NCBI GenBank assembly: GCA_034434915.1
Contig: DAOTYE010000048.1
Coordinates: forward strand, 1 to 35,590
Length of the DNA stretch: 35,590 nt
Reading direction: 5' to 3'
Source: DAOTYE01 sp034434915
GTDB lineage: Bacteria; Chloroflexota; Dehalococcoidia; Dehalococcoidales; RBG-16-60-22
Shown here: positions 6,882 through 14,092 of the stretch, one piece after another
Numbering within the stretch: the first letter of the stretch is position 1
Layout of the letters: each line of letters opens with the position of its first letter
Notes under the pieces: generated by a model
The model's database searches: none
What the model saw: only the letters and a program-made list of their open reading frames with translations
What the model was told of the DNA's origin: nothing
Translations under genes and position numbers: made by a program

Positions 6882-8069
6882 ATGAGAAAAAAGAGCATTC
6901 TTCTGGTTCTGGTCCTAATTACAATTGTAAGCGTGGTTATGGCATGTGCCAAACCGGCTCCCACACCCACACCAGCACCAGCGCCAGCTCCAGCACCTGC
7001 TCCAGCGCCCGCACCTGCCCCCGCGCCAGCCCCCGCTCCTGCCCCGTCACCATCACCCACACCAACACCCGCCCAGCCGGCAAAAGTAATCACCTGGATT
7101 GGACAGTCAGCTCTGGGCACTGGAATACCGGTAACAGATGGACTTTATAGACTGAGTGAAAGAATCACCACCGCCACCGGTGGGCGCCTGGTGATGAAGC
7201 CAAATCCGGCTGGCTCAGTCTGCCCGGCGACAGAGGAATGGAAGGCAGTCCATACCGGCGTTCTGGACTTCTGCGCGGGCGGTGGTTCCTACATGACTGC
7301 CGAGGTGAAGTTTGGCTCAATGATTTCTCAGAGGGTTGCCGGACTGCCGCCCCTGGAGCACCTCATCTGGATGACCTGGGTTGGCTCTGACCTGATTAAC
7401 AAGTGGTATCAGGCGAAAAACTTTGACATGATGGATGTCAAAGGTGCCGGCTGGCATGGCACCCCTGAAATCTGGATTCATCTGGACAAGCCGCTCAAAT
7501 CACTGGCAGACTTCAAAGGTTTGAAGATGCGTTGCTCCGGTGATGGCGGCGCAGTCATCGCCCGGATGGGTCTGGGTACCGTCTTTATGCCTTTGGGCGA
7601 GCTCTTTGAAGCCATGAAGCGTGGCACCATTGATGCCTATGAGTGCAGTTCCCCGCAGTTTGACTGGACAATGAAGTTGAATGAAGTCGGCAAGTATATC
7701 TATCTATCGCCGACCCGAGCCCCCACCGAGGTCTACCAGTTCCTGGTGAAGCGGAGCAAGTGGGAACAGCTGCCTGATGACATTAAGATAATCGTGGAAG
7801 ACATTGGCCGCGCTGAGGCAACCCGTTATCATAGCATCCTTGTCTCTAAAGATGAATCAGCGCTGGAGAACTTCAAAAAATATGGTAATATCGTGGAAAA
7901 GCTTCCGGCAGATATTGATGCGGAGTTTGTCAAGCAGGCGAACATCTATCTGGATGAGCAGGCGGCAAAGTATCCTGAGGTGAAGGAAATCCTGACCTCC
8001 ATGCGCGCCTTTGGCAGGATGTGGGACCAGCTCTACGGGCTTCCTGACTGGGCTAAAGTCGGGCTTTAA
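6882..8069 (+). CDS. dctP: TRAP transporter solute-binding lipoprotein 1
   Basis: The extracytoplasmic binding protein of a TRAP carboxylate importer. The signal peptide ends VMAC (C22), so the protein is lipid-anchored, as expected in a cell without a classical periplasm. A Pro/Ala-only linker of about 40 residues separates the anchor from the DctP fold. The domain has GGRLVMKPNPAGSV, WIHLDKPLKSLADFKGLKMR with R217 as the usual carboxylate-binding arginine, MPLGELFEAMKRGTIDAYE and a long C-terminal helix. These features recall the TakP/FcbT1 branch, whose known ligands are 2-oxoacids and aromatic acids. GGAGGAG precedes the ATG. First gene of dctPQM; the sugar-acid dehydratase-like gene behind the operon hints at a sugar acid, which is an inference. 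Confidence 0.93.
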   Translation: MRKKSILLVLVLITIVSVVMACAKPAPTPTPAPAPAPAPAPAPAPAPAPAPAPAPSPSPTPTPAQPAKVITWIGQSALGTGIPVTDGLYRLSERITTATGGRLVMKPNPAGSVCPATEEWKAVHTGVLDFCAGGGSYMTAEVKFGSMISQRVAGLPPLEHLIWMTWVGSDLINKWYQAKNFDMMDVKGAGWHGTPEIWIHLDKPLKSLADFKGLKMRCSGDGGAVIARMGLGTVFMPLGELFEAMKRGTIDAYECSSPQFDWTMKLNEVGKYIYLSPTRAPTEVYQFLVKRSKWEQLPDDIKIIVEDIGRAEATRYHSILVSKDESALENFKKYGNIVEKLPADIDAEFVKQANIYLDEQAAKYPEVKEILTSMRAFGRMWDQLYGLPDWAKVGL

Positions 8070-8101
8070 GCCCGGTCTCAGCTAACAAAATAAACTTAGC
8101 A

Positions 8102-8139
8102 TATCCCCGCTCCGAGCCTGAAAACTCGGAGCGGGGATA
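8102..8139 (+). promoter_or_regulatory. Intercistronic hairpin between dctP and dctQ (operon 1)
   Basis: A perfect 15-base-pair stem (8102-8116 with 8125-8139) closes an 8-base loop. No T-run follows; the dctQ ribosome site AGGAG (8139-8143) starts at its last base. It probably protects the dctP transcript end and lowers dctQM translation or read-through. Confidence 0.7.
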
Positions 8140-8149
8140 GGAGTAAGTT

Positions 8150-8662
8150 GTGAAAAAAGTTTTGAAAGCTATTGACGCTATCAATGAATGGATGGGCACG
8201 AAACTGGTCAAGTGGCTGGCGGTCATCCTGGTCCTGGTGGTCACGGGAGAGGTGTTCATGCGGTTTGTACTTAACCGCCCCACCACTCAGGGACCAATCC
8301 TTGCCATGTGGACCGGTGCCGTGCTTTACGCTCTTTCCTGGGGATATATTCACCTGCACAAAGGTCACGTGAGGGTAGATATTGTTTACGGTCGCTTTTC
8401 GCCAAGAGTCAAGGCAATCTTTGATGCTATCTGTTTCATTGTTTTCATGTTACCTTGGATTGGCTTGATGAGCTACGCCGGTTTCAAGTGGACCTGGTAT
8501 GCCTGGTCCACCTGGGAAAGGACACAGGAGACCTACTGGTATCCCATCACCGGTCCAACCAGGACACTGATATTTATTGGCATTGCCCTTTTTACCCTGC
8601 AATGCATCGCTCAGTTCATTCGTGATATCTATCTGGCAGTGAGGAACAAAGCCTATGATTGA
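8150..8662 (+). CDS. dctQ: TRAP transporter small permease DctQ 1
   Basis: The small membrane subunit of the TRAP importer, 170 residues with four hydrophobic helices. It carries the family landmarks GEVFMRFVLNRP after helix 1 and HKGHVRVDIVYGRFSP between helices 2 and 3. The start is a GTG with AGGAG just upstream, abutting the intercistronic hairpin. The 3' end overlaps dctM by 8 bases, which suggests translational coupling of the two membrane subunits. Confidence 0.94.
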   Translation: MKKVLKAIDAINEWMGTKLVKWLAVILVLVVTGEVFMRFVLNRPTTQGPILAMWTGAVLYALSWGYIHLHKGHVRVDIVYGRFSPRVKAIFDAICFIVFMLPWIGLMSYAGFKWTWYAWSTWERTQETYWYPITGPTRTLIFIGIALFTLQCIAQFIRDIYLAVRNKAYD

Positions 8663-9992
8663 TATAAGCCCGGGTCTTGCCACTCTGCTGATGTTCGGGA
8701 CGCTATTATTAGGTGTTCTGCTGGGTTATCCTCTGGCTTTTGTTGTTGGCGGCATCGGCATCGTCACCGGCGTGCTTCTTTTTGGCGTGCCGGTTTCCCT
8801 TGAGCTTATCTACCAGCGTGCCTACAGCCTGATAAACAACTATACCCTTCTGGCGGTGCCCGGTTTTATTTTCATGGGTACCATGATGGGCTATTCCGGG
8901 ATAACGGAAAAAATGTTTTCATCTTTATACGTCTGGCTCGGCGGGCTGAGAGGCGGGCTGGCCATCGTCACGGTACTGGTGGGGGTTGTCCTTGCCGCCT
9001 GCGTGGGGGTGATCGGCGCTTCTGTCACGGCTATGACGCTGGTTTGCCTGCCTCCGATGGTCAAACGGGGCTACGATAAAGCCTTTGCCTGCGGCGCCGT
9101 TTGTGCCGGCGGCACTCTCGGTATCCTCATTCCGCCCAGCGTGATGCTGGTGGTCTATGGGCCGATGGCTACGCTTTCCGTAGGCAAGCTGTTCTTCGGC
9201 GCTTTCATCCCCGGTTTTATGCTCGCCGGATTATACCTGGCTTACATTTTCGTGCGTGGTTACCTCCAGCCCCATCTGGGTCCGGCAGTGCCCTTAGAAG
9301 AAAGGAAAGTACCTCTCCTCAAAAAGACTGCTGACCTTATTGTCTCGCTGGTGCCGCCTTCAATACTGGTACTTTCCGTGCTGGGTGCTATCTTCTTCGG
9401 TGTGGCTACTCCCACAGAAGCCGCCGCTGTAGGCGCGCTCGCCACTACCCTCCTGGTGATTGCCTACCGCAAGTTCAGCTTCACTGCCCTGAAAGACACT
9501 GCCCTGGAGACGATGAAAATCTCCGGTATGATACTTCTCATCGGAGCGGTGTCCTTTGCTTTCGTGGGGATATTTGTGCGTGCTGGCTGTGGTGATGTGA
9601 TACAGAGCTTTATCCTGGGCGCTCCCGGCGGAAAATGGGGTATCTTTGCTATTATTCAGCTCATCATCTTCATCCTGGGGTTTGTCCTTGACTGGCTGGG
9701 AATACTATTCATTCTGGTACCGGTGATAACACCAGCGGCGGCAGAGCTCGGATTTGACCCCATCTGGTTTGCCATGATGGTCTGCATTAACCTCCAGAGC
9801 TCCTTCATGACCCCTCCGTTCGCCTATGCTATCTTCTATCTGAAAGGGGCGGCGCCGCCAGAGCTGGGAATAACCGTAGGTGACATTATGCGAGGAGTCA
9901 TTCCTTTTGTGGTTCTCATTCTGGTTGGCATTGCCCTATGTATCGCTTTCCCGGAGCTTATTCTCTGGTTACCAAGCAAAATGATTAAATAG
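8655..9992 (+). CDS. dctM: TRAP transporter large permease DctM 1
   Basis: The large membrane subunit, 445 residues with 12 or more hydrophobic helices, which carries the sodium-coupled transport path. It shows GVIGASVTAMTLVCLPPMVKRGYD and then the DctM signature GGTLGILIPPSVMLVVYGP around residue 150, ATPTEAAAVGAL, FVLDWLGI and MTPPFAYAIFYLKG. The C-terminus ends LPSKMIK, as in the second DctM of the window, so the two operons share an ancestor. The stop is followed by a 7-base-pair hairpin (10008-10014 with 10021-10027) without a T-run. Confidence 0.96.
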   Translation: MIDISPGLATLLMFGTLLLGVLLGYPLAFVVGGIGIVTGVLLFGVPVSLELIYQRAYSLINNYTLLAVPGFIFMGTMMGYSGITEKMFSSLYVWLGGLRGGLAIVTVLVGVVLAACVGVIGASVTAMTLVCLPPMVKRGYDKAFACGAVCAGGTLGILIPPSVMLVVYGPMATLSVGKLFFGAFIPGFMLAGLYLAYIFVRGYLQPHLGPAVPLEERKVPLLKKTADLIVSLVPPSILVLSVLGAIFFGVATPTEAAAVGALATTLLVIAYRKFSFTALKDTALETMKISGMILLIGAVSFAFVGIFVRAGCGDVIQSFILGAPGGKWGIFAIIQLIIFILGFVLDWLGILFILVPVITPAAAELGFDPIWFAMMVCINLQSSFMTPPFAYAIFYLKGAAPPELGITVGDIMRGVIPFVVLILVGIALCIAFPELILWLPSKMIK

Positions 9993-10131
9993 ATAAGCCT
10001 TGTTCGCTTCAGGAAGGCAGTCCTGAAACTTCCTGGTTTGCTATGAGGCAAGCGGGTACTGTCACTACTGTTGCGGTAATATGGCATAACAGGTAATAAT
10101 AAGCGCACGGCATTCTTAGGAGGCTGAATCA

Positions 10132-11337
10132 ATGAAAATAGCTGAGCTTAAGACATACATTGTGGGGACTCCACCGCCTCATCACGGTGGATACAACTGG
10201 GTCTTCCTGAAAATCACCACAAACGATGGTATCTCAGGTTTCGGTGAGGCGTATGGAATACCATTTGACGCCAGAGCGGCAGTGCGATTGATTGAGGACA
10301 TGGGTGAACGGCTGGTGATTGACACTGACCCGTTCCAGATAGAAAAACTCTGGAGAATACTATACGGTAGCGGGTACGGTCAGCATCCGGACATGGTCAA
10401 AATGGGAGTTATCAGCGCCTTTGAGATGGCATGCTGGGACATCATCGGAAAGGCGCTTGGTCAGCCAATCTATAACCTGCTGGGCGGGCAGTATCATGAA
10501 AAACTCAGGTCATATACTTACCTTTACCAGGCTCCTGACCATTCACCGAGCGGTGAGGCGGCTCTGCATTGCAGCCCGGAGCGAGCCGCAAAGAGAGCAG
10601 CAGAGTACGTGGCGCAGGGCTTTACGGCGGTAAAGCTGGACCCCATTATTAACCTCATGTCACCGCTGGACCCCCGGGAGCTTTCCCTACAAGCGCTGGA
10701 GAATGCGGAGGCGGTCGTTAAGAGTGTGCGGGAGGCGGTCGGCGGTGAGTGTGATATCCTCATCGGGACACACGGGCAGATGACCACCCATAGTGCCATC
10801 AGATTAGCCAGGAGACTGGAGAAATATGACCCGCTGTGGTTTGAGGAGCCGGTGCCTCCAGAGAATGTGGCGGAAATGGCAAGAGTTGCCCGCATGACCA
10901 GCATTCCCATCGCCACCGGGGAGCGTCTGTCAACAGTGTACGAGTTTGCTCATTTACTGGAGCAACAGGCGGCAGCAATTTTACAGCCGGCTCTGGGACG
11001 TGTGGGAGGCATACTGGAGGCTAAGACAATAGCCGGCATGGCTGAAGCACACTACGCCCAGATTGCACCACACCTGTTCTGTGGTCCCATAGAAGCCGCG
11101 GCGAATATCCAGATAGATACCTGCTGTCCTAACTTCCTGATTCAGGAGAGTATAGAGACATGGGGTGGTTTTCACGCCGAAATTCTGAAAAAGCCGCTTC
11201 AATGGGAGAACGGTTACATCATACCGCCCACTGAGCCCGGTCTGGGCGTTGAACTAAATGAAGAGGTGATTGCCAGGCATCCATATAACCCGGTCAAAGC
11301 AAAGACCTGGCACTGGGAAACAGCCACTGACCTGTAG
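10132..11337 (+). CDS. Mandelate racemase-type enolase-superfamily enzyme
   Basis: A 401-residue member of the mandelate racemase subgroup, which abstracts a proton next to a carboxylate and often dehydrates sugar acids. The N-terminal capping domain (1 to about 125) is followed by the barrel with AVKLDP (K168, D170), DILIGTHGQ (208-216), LWFEEPVPPEN (E238), ATGERLS (E264) and IAPHLFCGP (H314). H214 and H314 fit the acid/base pair of galactonate dehydratase-like members. The third-strand metal ligand, normally Asp in D-x-H, is Gly212 here; D208 may replace it. TAGGAGG precedes the ATG. It lies 139 bases behind dctM, so the TRAP system may feed it, probably with an aldonate or uronate; the exact substrate cannot be told. 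Confidence 0.88.
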   Translation: MKIAELKTYIVGTPPPHHGGYNWVFLKITTNDGISGFGEAYGIPFDARAAVRLIEDMGERLVIDTDPFQIEKLWRILYGSGYGQHPDMVKMGVISAFEMACWDIIGKALGQPIYNLLGGQYHEKLRSYTYLYQAPDHSPSGEAALHCSPERAAKRAAEYVAQGFTAVKLDPIINLMSPLDPRELSLQALENAEAVVKSVREAVGGECDILIGTHGQMTTHSAIRLARRLEKYDPLWFEEPVPPENVAEMARVARMTSIPIATGERLSTVYEFAHLLEQQAAAILQPALGRVGGILEAKTIAGMAEAHYAQIAPHLFCGPIEAAANIQIDTCCPNFLIQESIETWGGFHAEILKKPLQWENGYIIPPTEPGLGVELNEEVIARHPYNPVKAKTWHWETATDL

Positions 11338-11403
11338 TCCAGACGTGATGCCCTGAAAGTAGCGGTTCAGCGTGAACGTATGCCCTGCATCTTTTGCCCT
11401 TCC

Positions 11404-11432
11404 TTGTTAATAATATTGCTTTAGTGTATAAT
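11404..11432 (+). promoter_or_regulatory. Promoter of the zinc ribbon-rpsU-RRM cluster
   Basis: TTGTTA (11404-11409) and a perfect TATAAT (11427-11432) are 17 bases apart in a strongly AT-rich stretch. The predicted leader is about 90 nucleotides and ends in GAGAGGAGG before the ATG at 11533. Confidence 0.65.
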
Positions 11433-11532
11433 ATAAATAATTAGTTCAGTTTAGGTTGTTAAGAGCTTTCAGATTACGTTAAGACTCAGATGACCTAACT
11501 CTAACTAAAATGTAAAAGAGAGGAGGTCATCT

Positions 11533-11832
11533 ATGAGTTTTCAGGAGAAATCTCTCCAGTGCTCCGATTGCGGAACCACCTTCGTCTTCAGCGCTGAGGA
11601 ACAGGAGCTTTTCCAGTCAAGAGGCTATACCAACGAGCCCAAGCGCTGCCCCTCATGCCGCCAGGCAAGAAAAGCTGAGCGTTACGGGAATTCCGGTTTT
11701 GGCACCCGGCGCCAGATGTTCCCGGTGAAATGCGCCGAATGCGGTAAAGACACTGAAGTCCCCTTTGAGCCTCGCGAGGACAGACCAGTTTACTGTAGCG
11801 ATTGCTACCGCAAAGTCAGACCGACCAAGTAA
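11533..11832 (+). CDS. Double zinc-ribbon protein
   Basis: A 99-residue soluble protein with two four-cysteine zinc sites. The first uses C10-x2-C13 and C39-x2-C42, the second C67-x2-C70 and C88-x2-C91. The N-terminal half, LQCSDCGTTFVFS with F/Y-rich linker and RCPSCRQARK, matches the probable zinc-ribbon domain family found in many Chloroflexota and Firmicutes; the second half, VKCAECGKDTEVPF with YCSDCYRK, is the CxxC ribbon often next to RNA-binding proteins. The place ahead of rpsU and two RRM genes suggests a role with RNA or ribosomes, an inference. An AGAGGAGG ribosome site precedes the ATG. Confidence 0.88.
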   Translation: MSFQEKSLQCSDCGTTFVFSAEEQELFQSRGYTNEPKRCPSCRQARKAERYGNSGFGTRRQMFPVKCAECGKDTEVPFEPREDRPVYCSDCYRKVRPTK

Positions 11833-11849
11833 CGCCGGCTGACCTTTCA

Positions 11850-11888
11850 GGACATGCACAGGCTGGGATTTCCGGTCTGTGTATGTCC
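11850..11888 (+). promoter_or_regulatory. Hairpin between zinc-ribbon gene and rpsU
   Basis: GGACATGCACAG (11850-11861) pairs with CTGTGTATGTCC (11877-11888) over 12 positions with one G-T pair. No T-run follows, so it is more likely an RNA-stability or processing element than a terminator. Confidence 0.5.
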
Positions 11889-11908
11889 CTAGAATGTGAT
11901 GTGATGTT

Positions 11909-12094
11909 ATGGGATTAGAAGCAACACTGCGTGAAGGAGAATCCCAGGAATCTTTACTGAAACGCTTTCAGAAGATGATTCAGATGGATGGCATCCTGCG
12001 CGAAGCCAAAGCGCATCGCTTTTTCGTGTCCAGAGGTGAAGCCACCCGCATTAAAGCGCAGAATAGCGCCAGGCGGAGACGACGTCAGAAATAA
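11909..12094 (+). CDS. rpsU: 30S ribosomal protein S21
   Basis: A 61-residue basic protein with the S21 pattern: ESQESLLKRFQKMIQMDGIL, REAKAHRFFVSRGEATRIKAQ and an arginine-rich tail. S21 joins the 30S subunit near the 16S rRNA 3' end and helps initiation. No good ribosome site precedes the ATG, which is common for this gene. It lies between a zinc-ribbon gene and RRM genes, a grouping also seen in other bacteria with cold-induced RNA-binding proteins. Confidence 0.93.
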   Translation: MGLEATLREGESQESLLKRFQKMIQMDGILREAKAHRFFVSRGEATRIKAQNSARRRRRQK

Positions 12095-12106
12095 ATCAGG
12101 TACATG

Positions 12107-12130
12107 TGCTGACGATTATAATCGCCAGCA
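12107..12130 (+). promoter_or_regulatory. Palindrome with -10-like core ahead of the RRM gene
   Basis: TGCTG (12107-12111) and CAGCA (12126-12130) flank the perfect palindrome CGATTATAATCG (12113-12124), which contains TATAAT at 12117-12122. It can be a hairpin, or an operator over a -10 element; no clear -35 is seen. Confidence 0.4.
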
Positions 12131-12151
12131 ATATATAAAGGAGGCAATGCC

Positions 12152-12463
12152 ATGAAACTCTATGTGGGCAACTTATCCTACGAGATAACTGAAGATGAAC
12201 TGCGGGAAGCGTTCGTCCCTTATGGAGAGGTGAAATCAGTAAGCATACTCAGTGACCGGTATAGCGGACGACCCAAGGGATTTGGCTTCGTTGAGATGTC
12301 TTCCAAAGCTGAAGGAGAAGCAGCTATTGCCGGTCTTAACGGGAAACCTTTGAAAGAGCGGACTCTGGTGGTCAATGAAGCCCGTCCCCGTCCTGATAGC
12401 AGGAGCGGCGGCTATGGCGGCGGCGGCAGATACGGCGGCAAAAGAAGAGACCGCAGATATTAA
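12152..12463 (+). CDS. RRM RNA-binding protein with RGG-like tail
   Basis: A 103-residue single-RRM protein. RNP2 is LYVGNL (3-8) and RNP1 is KGFGFVEM (42-49), both with the aromatic residues that stack on RNA bases. Residues 80-103 form a Gly/Arg/Tyr-rich tail (RSGGYGGGGRYGGKRRDRRY), as in cyanobacterial cold-induced RNA-binding proteins. An AAAGGAGG ribosome site lies 7 bases before the ATG. It likely acts as an RNA chaperone; its targets are unknown. Confidence 0.93.
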   Translation: MKLYVGNLSYEITEDELREAFVPYGEVKSVSILSDRYSGRPKGFGFVEMSSKAEGEAAIAGLNGKPLKERTLVVNEARPRPDSRSGGYGGGGRYGGKRRDRRY

Positions 12464-12572
12464 ACCACCCGCGCCACATAAGCTGATAATCTTTACATCA
12501 TCCCTATTACCGCATCTCCATTGAGGAAAGCTCAACCAGCAAAGGTAGTCTTGCCTGCAAAACGGAGCAATA

Positions 12573-12905
12573 ATGAATATCTATGTTGGTAACTTATCCC
12601 TTGAGATGACTGAAGAAGAACTGCGGCAGGAATTCTGCGCTTTTGGCAGTGTGGCATCGGTCAGCATCTTGAATGACAGGTATATTGGCAGTGGACAGCC
12701 CAGGGGCTACGGCTTTGTGGAAATGCCATCGCATTCAGAGGGACAGTCCGCCATCGCCGCTCTCAATGGAAAAATAATAAAAAATCACGTGATGAACGTT
12801 ATTGAAGCACTACCCCTCTCACATAGTGAAAATGCCTGCCACTGCTACCGTCAAAAAAACAGCCGCCACACCGGCAAAGCAAGGCAGAGAAACAGACCCG
12901 GGTAA
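12573..12905 (+). CDS. RRM RNA-binding protein, second copy
   Basis: A 110-residue relative of the upstream RRM gene, with RNP2 IYVGNL (3-8) and RNP1 RGYGFVEM (44-51); a two-residue insertion sits before RNP1. After about residue 78 the usual NEARPR ending becomes IEALPLSHSEN and a Cys/His/Arg-rich tail with no resemblance to the first copy, and no Gly/Arg tail is found. The tail could be real or the result of a frameshift. The two genes are tandem duplicates 109 bases apart. The ribosome site is weak (CGGAG). Confidence 0.85.
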   Translation: MNIYVGNLSLEMTEEELRQEFCAFGSVASVSILNDRYIGSGQPRGYGFVEMPSHSEGQSAIAALNGKIIKNHVMNVIEALPLSHSENACHCYRQKNSRHTGKARQRNRPG

Positions 12906-12972
12906 CACCACCACAGGACTGCACCTGGCTTTCCGCGCTTTTCAACCGCCCCTGCTCTCAGCCAGGACATGT

Positions 12973-13641
12973 TCACGGTTTTGGCAGGGAGCGATATTTA
13001 GCATGTTCTCTGAGATGCGCCCGGATATCAAGAACCGTTTTAAGCACCAGAAGCAATAAAAGCCCGGCGATAGGCGATTGCAAAACCATTAACAGGAACC
13101 CGCCCAGGATAATGGTCACGTGCAATAGCACCACCCGCGCATAAGGCTGTGCCATCAGCTGTCCGGCGCGAACCTGGCGATACTCCCCGCGTCCGATGTA
13201 GTTCAGCACAAAAGAAAGCCCGTGACTGACTGCCAGCGCCAGTACTACCCACGCTACCTGCGCCTCACGGATAATCTGAAATACCACGGCAACATCTGCA
13301 GGGAACGGCATGTCTTCCCTGAAGTAACCTCCGAATACACCGAACAAAAACAAGCCATGCCCGAACGCGAACATGCCGTAGTGAACGCAGAAGAACGGGA
13401 TGACAAAGAGTTTTTCTCCCCAGCCGGCAGATTCACCCGGTGCCGCTAAAAGCATTTTCAGCACGTTATATCCGCCGATGATAATGTTCTCCAGCCAGAA
13501 CAGCATCAGCAGCGGGAATACCTCCCACCCCAGAAAAACCACGCCGTAAACCGGGAACAGATTCGCCGCGATGAGGGCAATGAGAGAAGGCCTGAGCAAT
13601 TCAGAGGAGTCTACTTTCATGCCGGTTAATCTATTTAACAT
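12973..13641 (-). CDS. DUF6498 membrane protein
   Basis: A 222-residue protein with about six hydrophobic helices. The pattern matches the DUF6498 family: LLMLFWLENIIIGGYNVLKM early, then FFCVHYGMFAFGHGLFLFGVF, and a C-terminal stretch with VVLLHVTIILGGFLLM followed by VLKTVLDIRAHLREH. The function of the family is unknown; conserved Glu, Asn and His in membrane segments hint at a buried polar site. GGAGG lies 5 bases before the ATG. It is convergent with the second RRM gene, 67 bases apart. Confidence 0.8.
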   Translation of the reverse strand: MLNRLTGMKVDSSELLRPSLIALIAANLFPVYGVVFLGWEVFPLLMLFWLENIIIGGYNVLKMLLAAPGESAGWGEKLFVIPFFCVHYGMFAFGHGLFLFGVFGGYFREDMPFPADVAVVFQIIREAQVAWVVLALAVSHGLSFVLNYIGRGEYRQVRAGQLMAQPYARVVLLHVTIILGGFLLMVLQSPIAGLLLLLVLKTVLDIRAHLREHAKYRSLPKP

Positions 13642-14092
13642 GCCCGCCTCCGGCGTTCATTGCCAGAACATTCAATAGGTTTGCTTGAACTATAGCAGAC
13701 TCCACCTGTCATTTCCACCTTGAACAGCACATACCTGAGTATCTCCCGCTATTGCGAAGTTTTTTTGTTCGTTCTGGCTGGTGCCGTCATTGTCCCTTGC
13801 CACTCACTGCAGAATGGCAACCTCAATGGATTGATAGATACTGCTCCATCCTCATGCTGAAAAACGCGCAATGACATAGAATAAACTGAGGGCAAATAAC
13901 ATCCCATCCAAAAGCACTTTGACAAAAGCCCCAAATGTTATATAATTCATACAAACTCGCCAAACTGTGCTTTAGCTCACTTTTGAAGCAGAGGTTCTTC
14001 CTGAGAATCAGCAGAGGAACGAGGAGGTGAAAAGAAATAGGAGAGCTTAACCGCTATCAGTCAGACATTATTCACAGAAGGAGAACACAATT
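13642..14092 (+). other. 451-base intergenic region ahead of TRAP operon 2
   Basis: No gene is visible. The right half holds the dctP promoter (13919-13946) and a leader of about 140 bases, with an unused ribosome-site-like AGGAGGTGA at 14022-14030. The left half carries the upstream region of the DUF6498 gene; I see nothing else in it. Confidence 0.5.
13919..13946 (+). promoter_or_regulatory. Consensus promoter of TRAP operon 2
   Basis: TTGACA (13919-13924) and TATAAT (13941-13946) with a 16-base spacer: both hexamers are perfect. Expression should be strong unless repressed. Confidence 0.75.

Noticed and set aside
6950..7080. Repetitive DNA that at first sight looks like a short tandem array or CRISPR-like stretch.
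   Set aside because: It is the codon-level repeat of the Pro/Ala linker in DctP1; there are no spacers.
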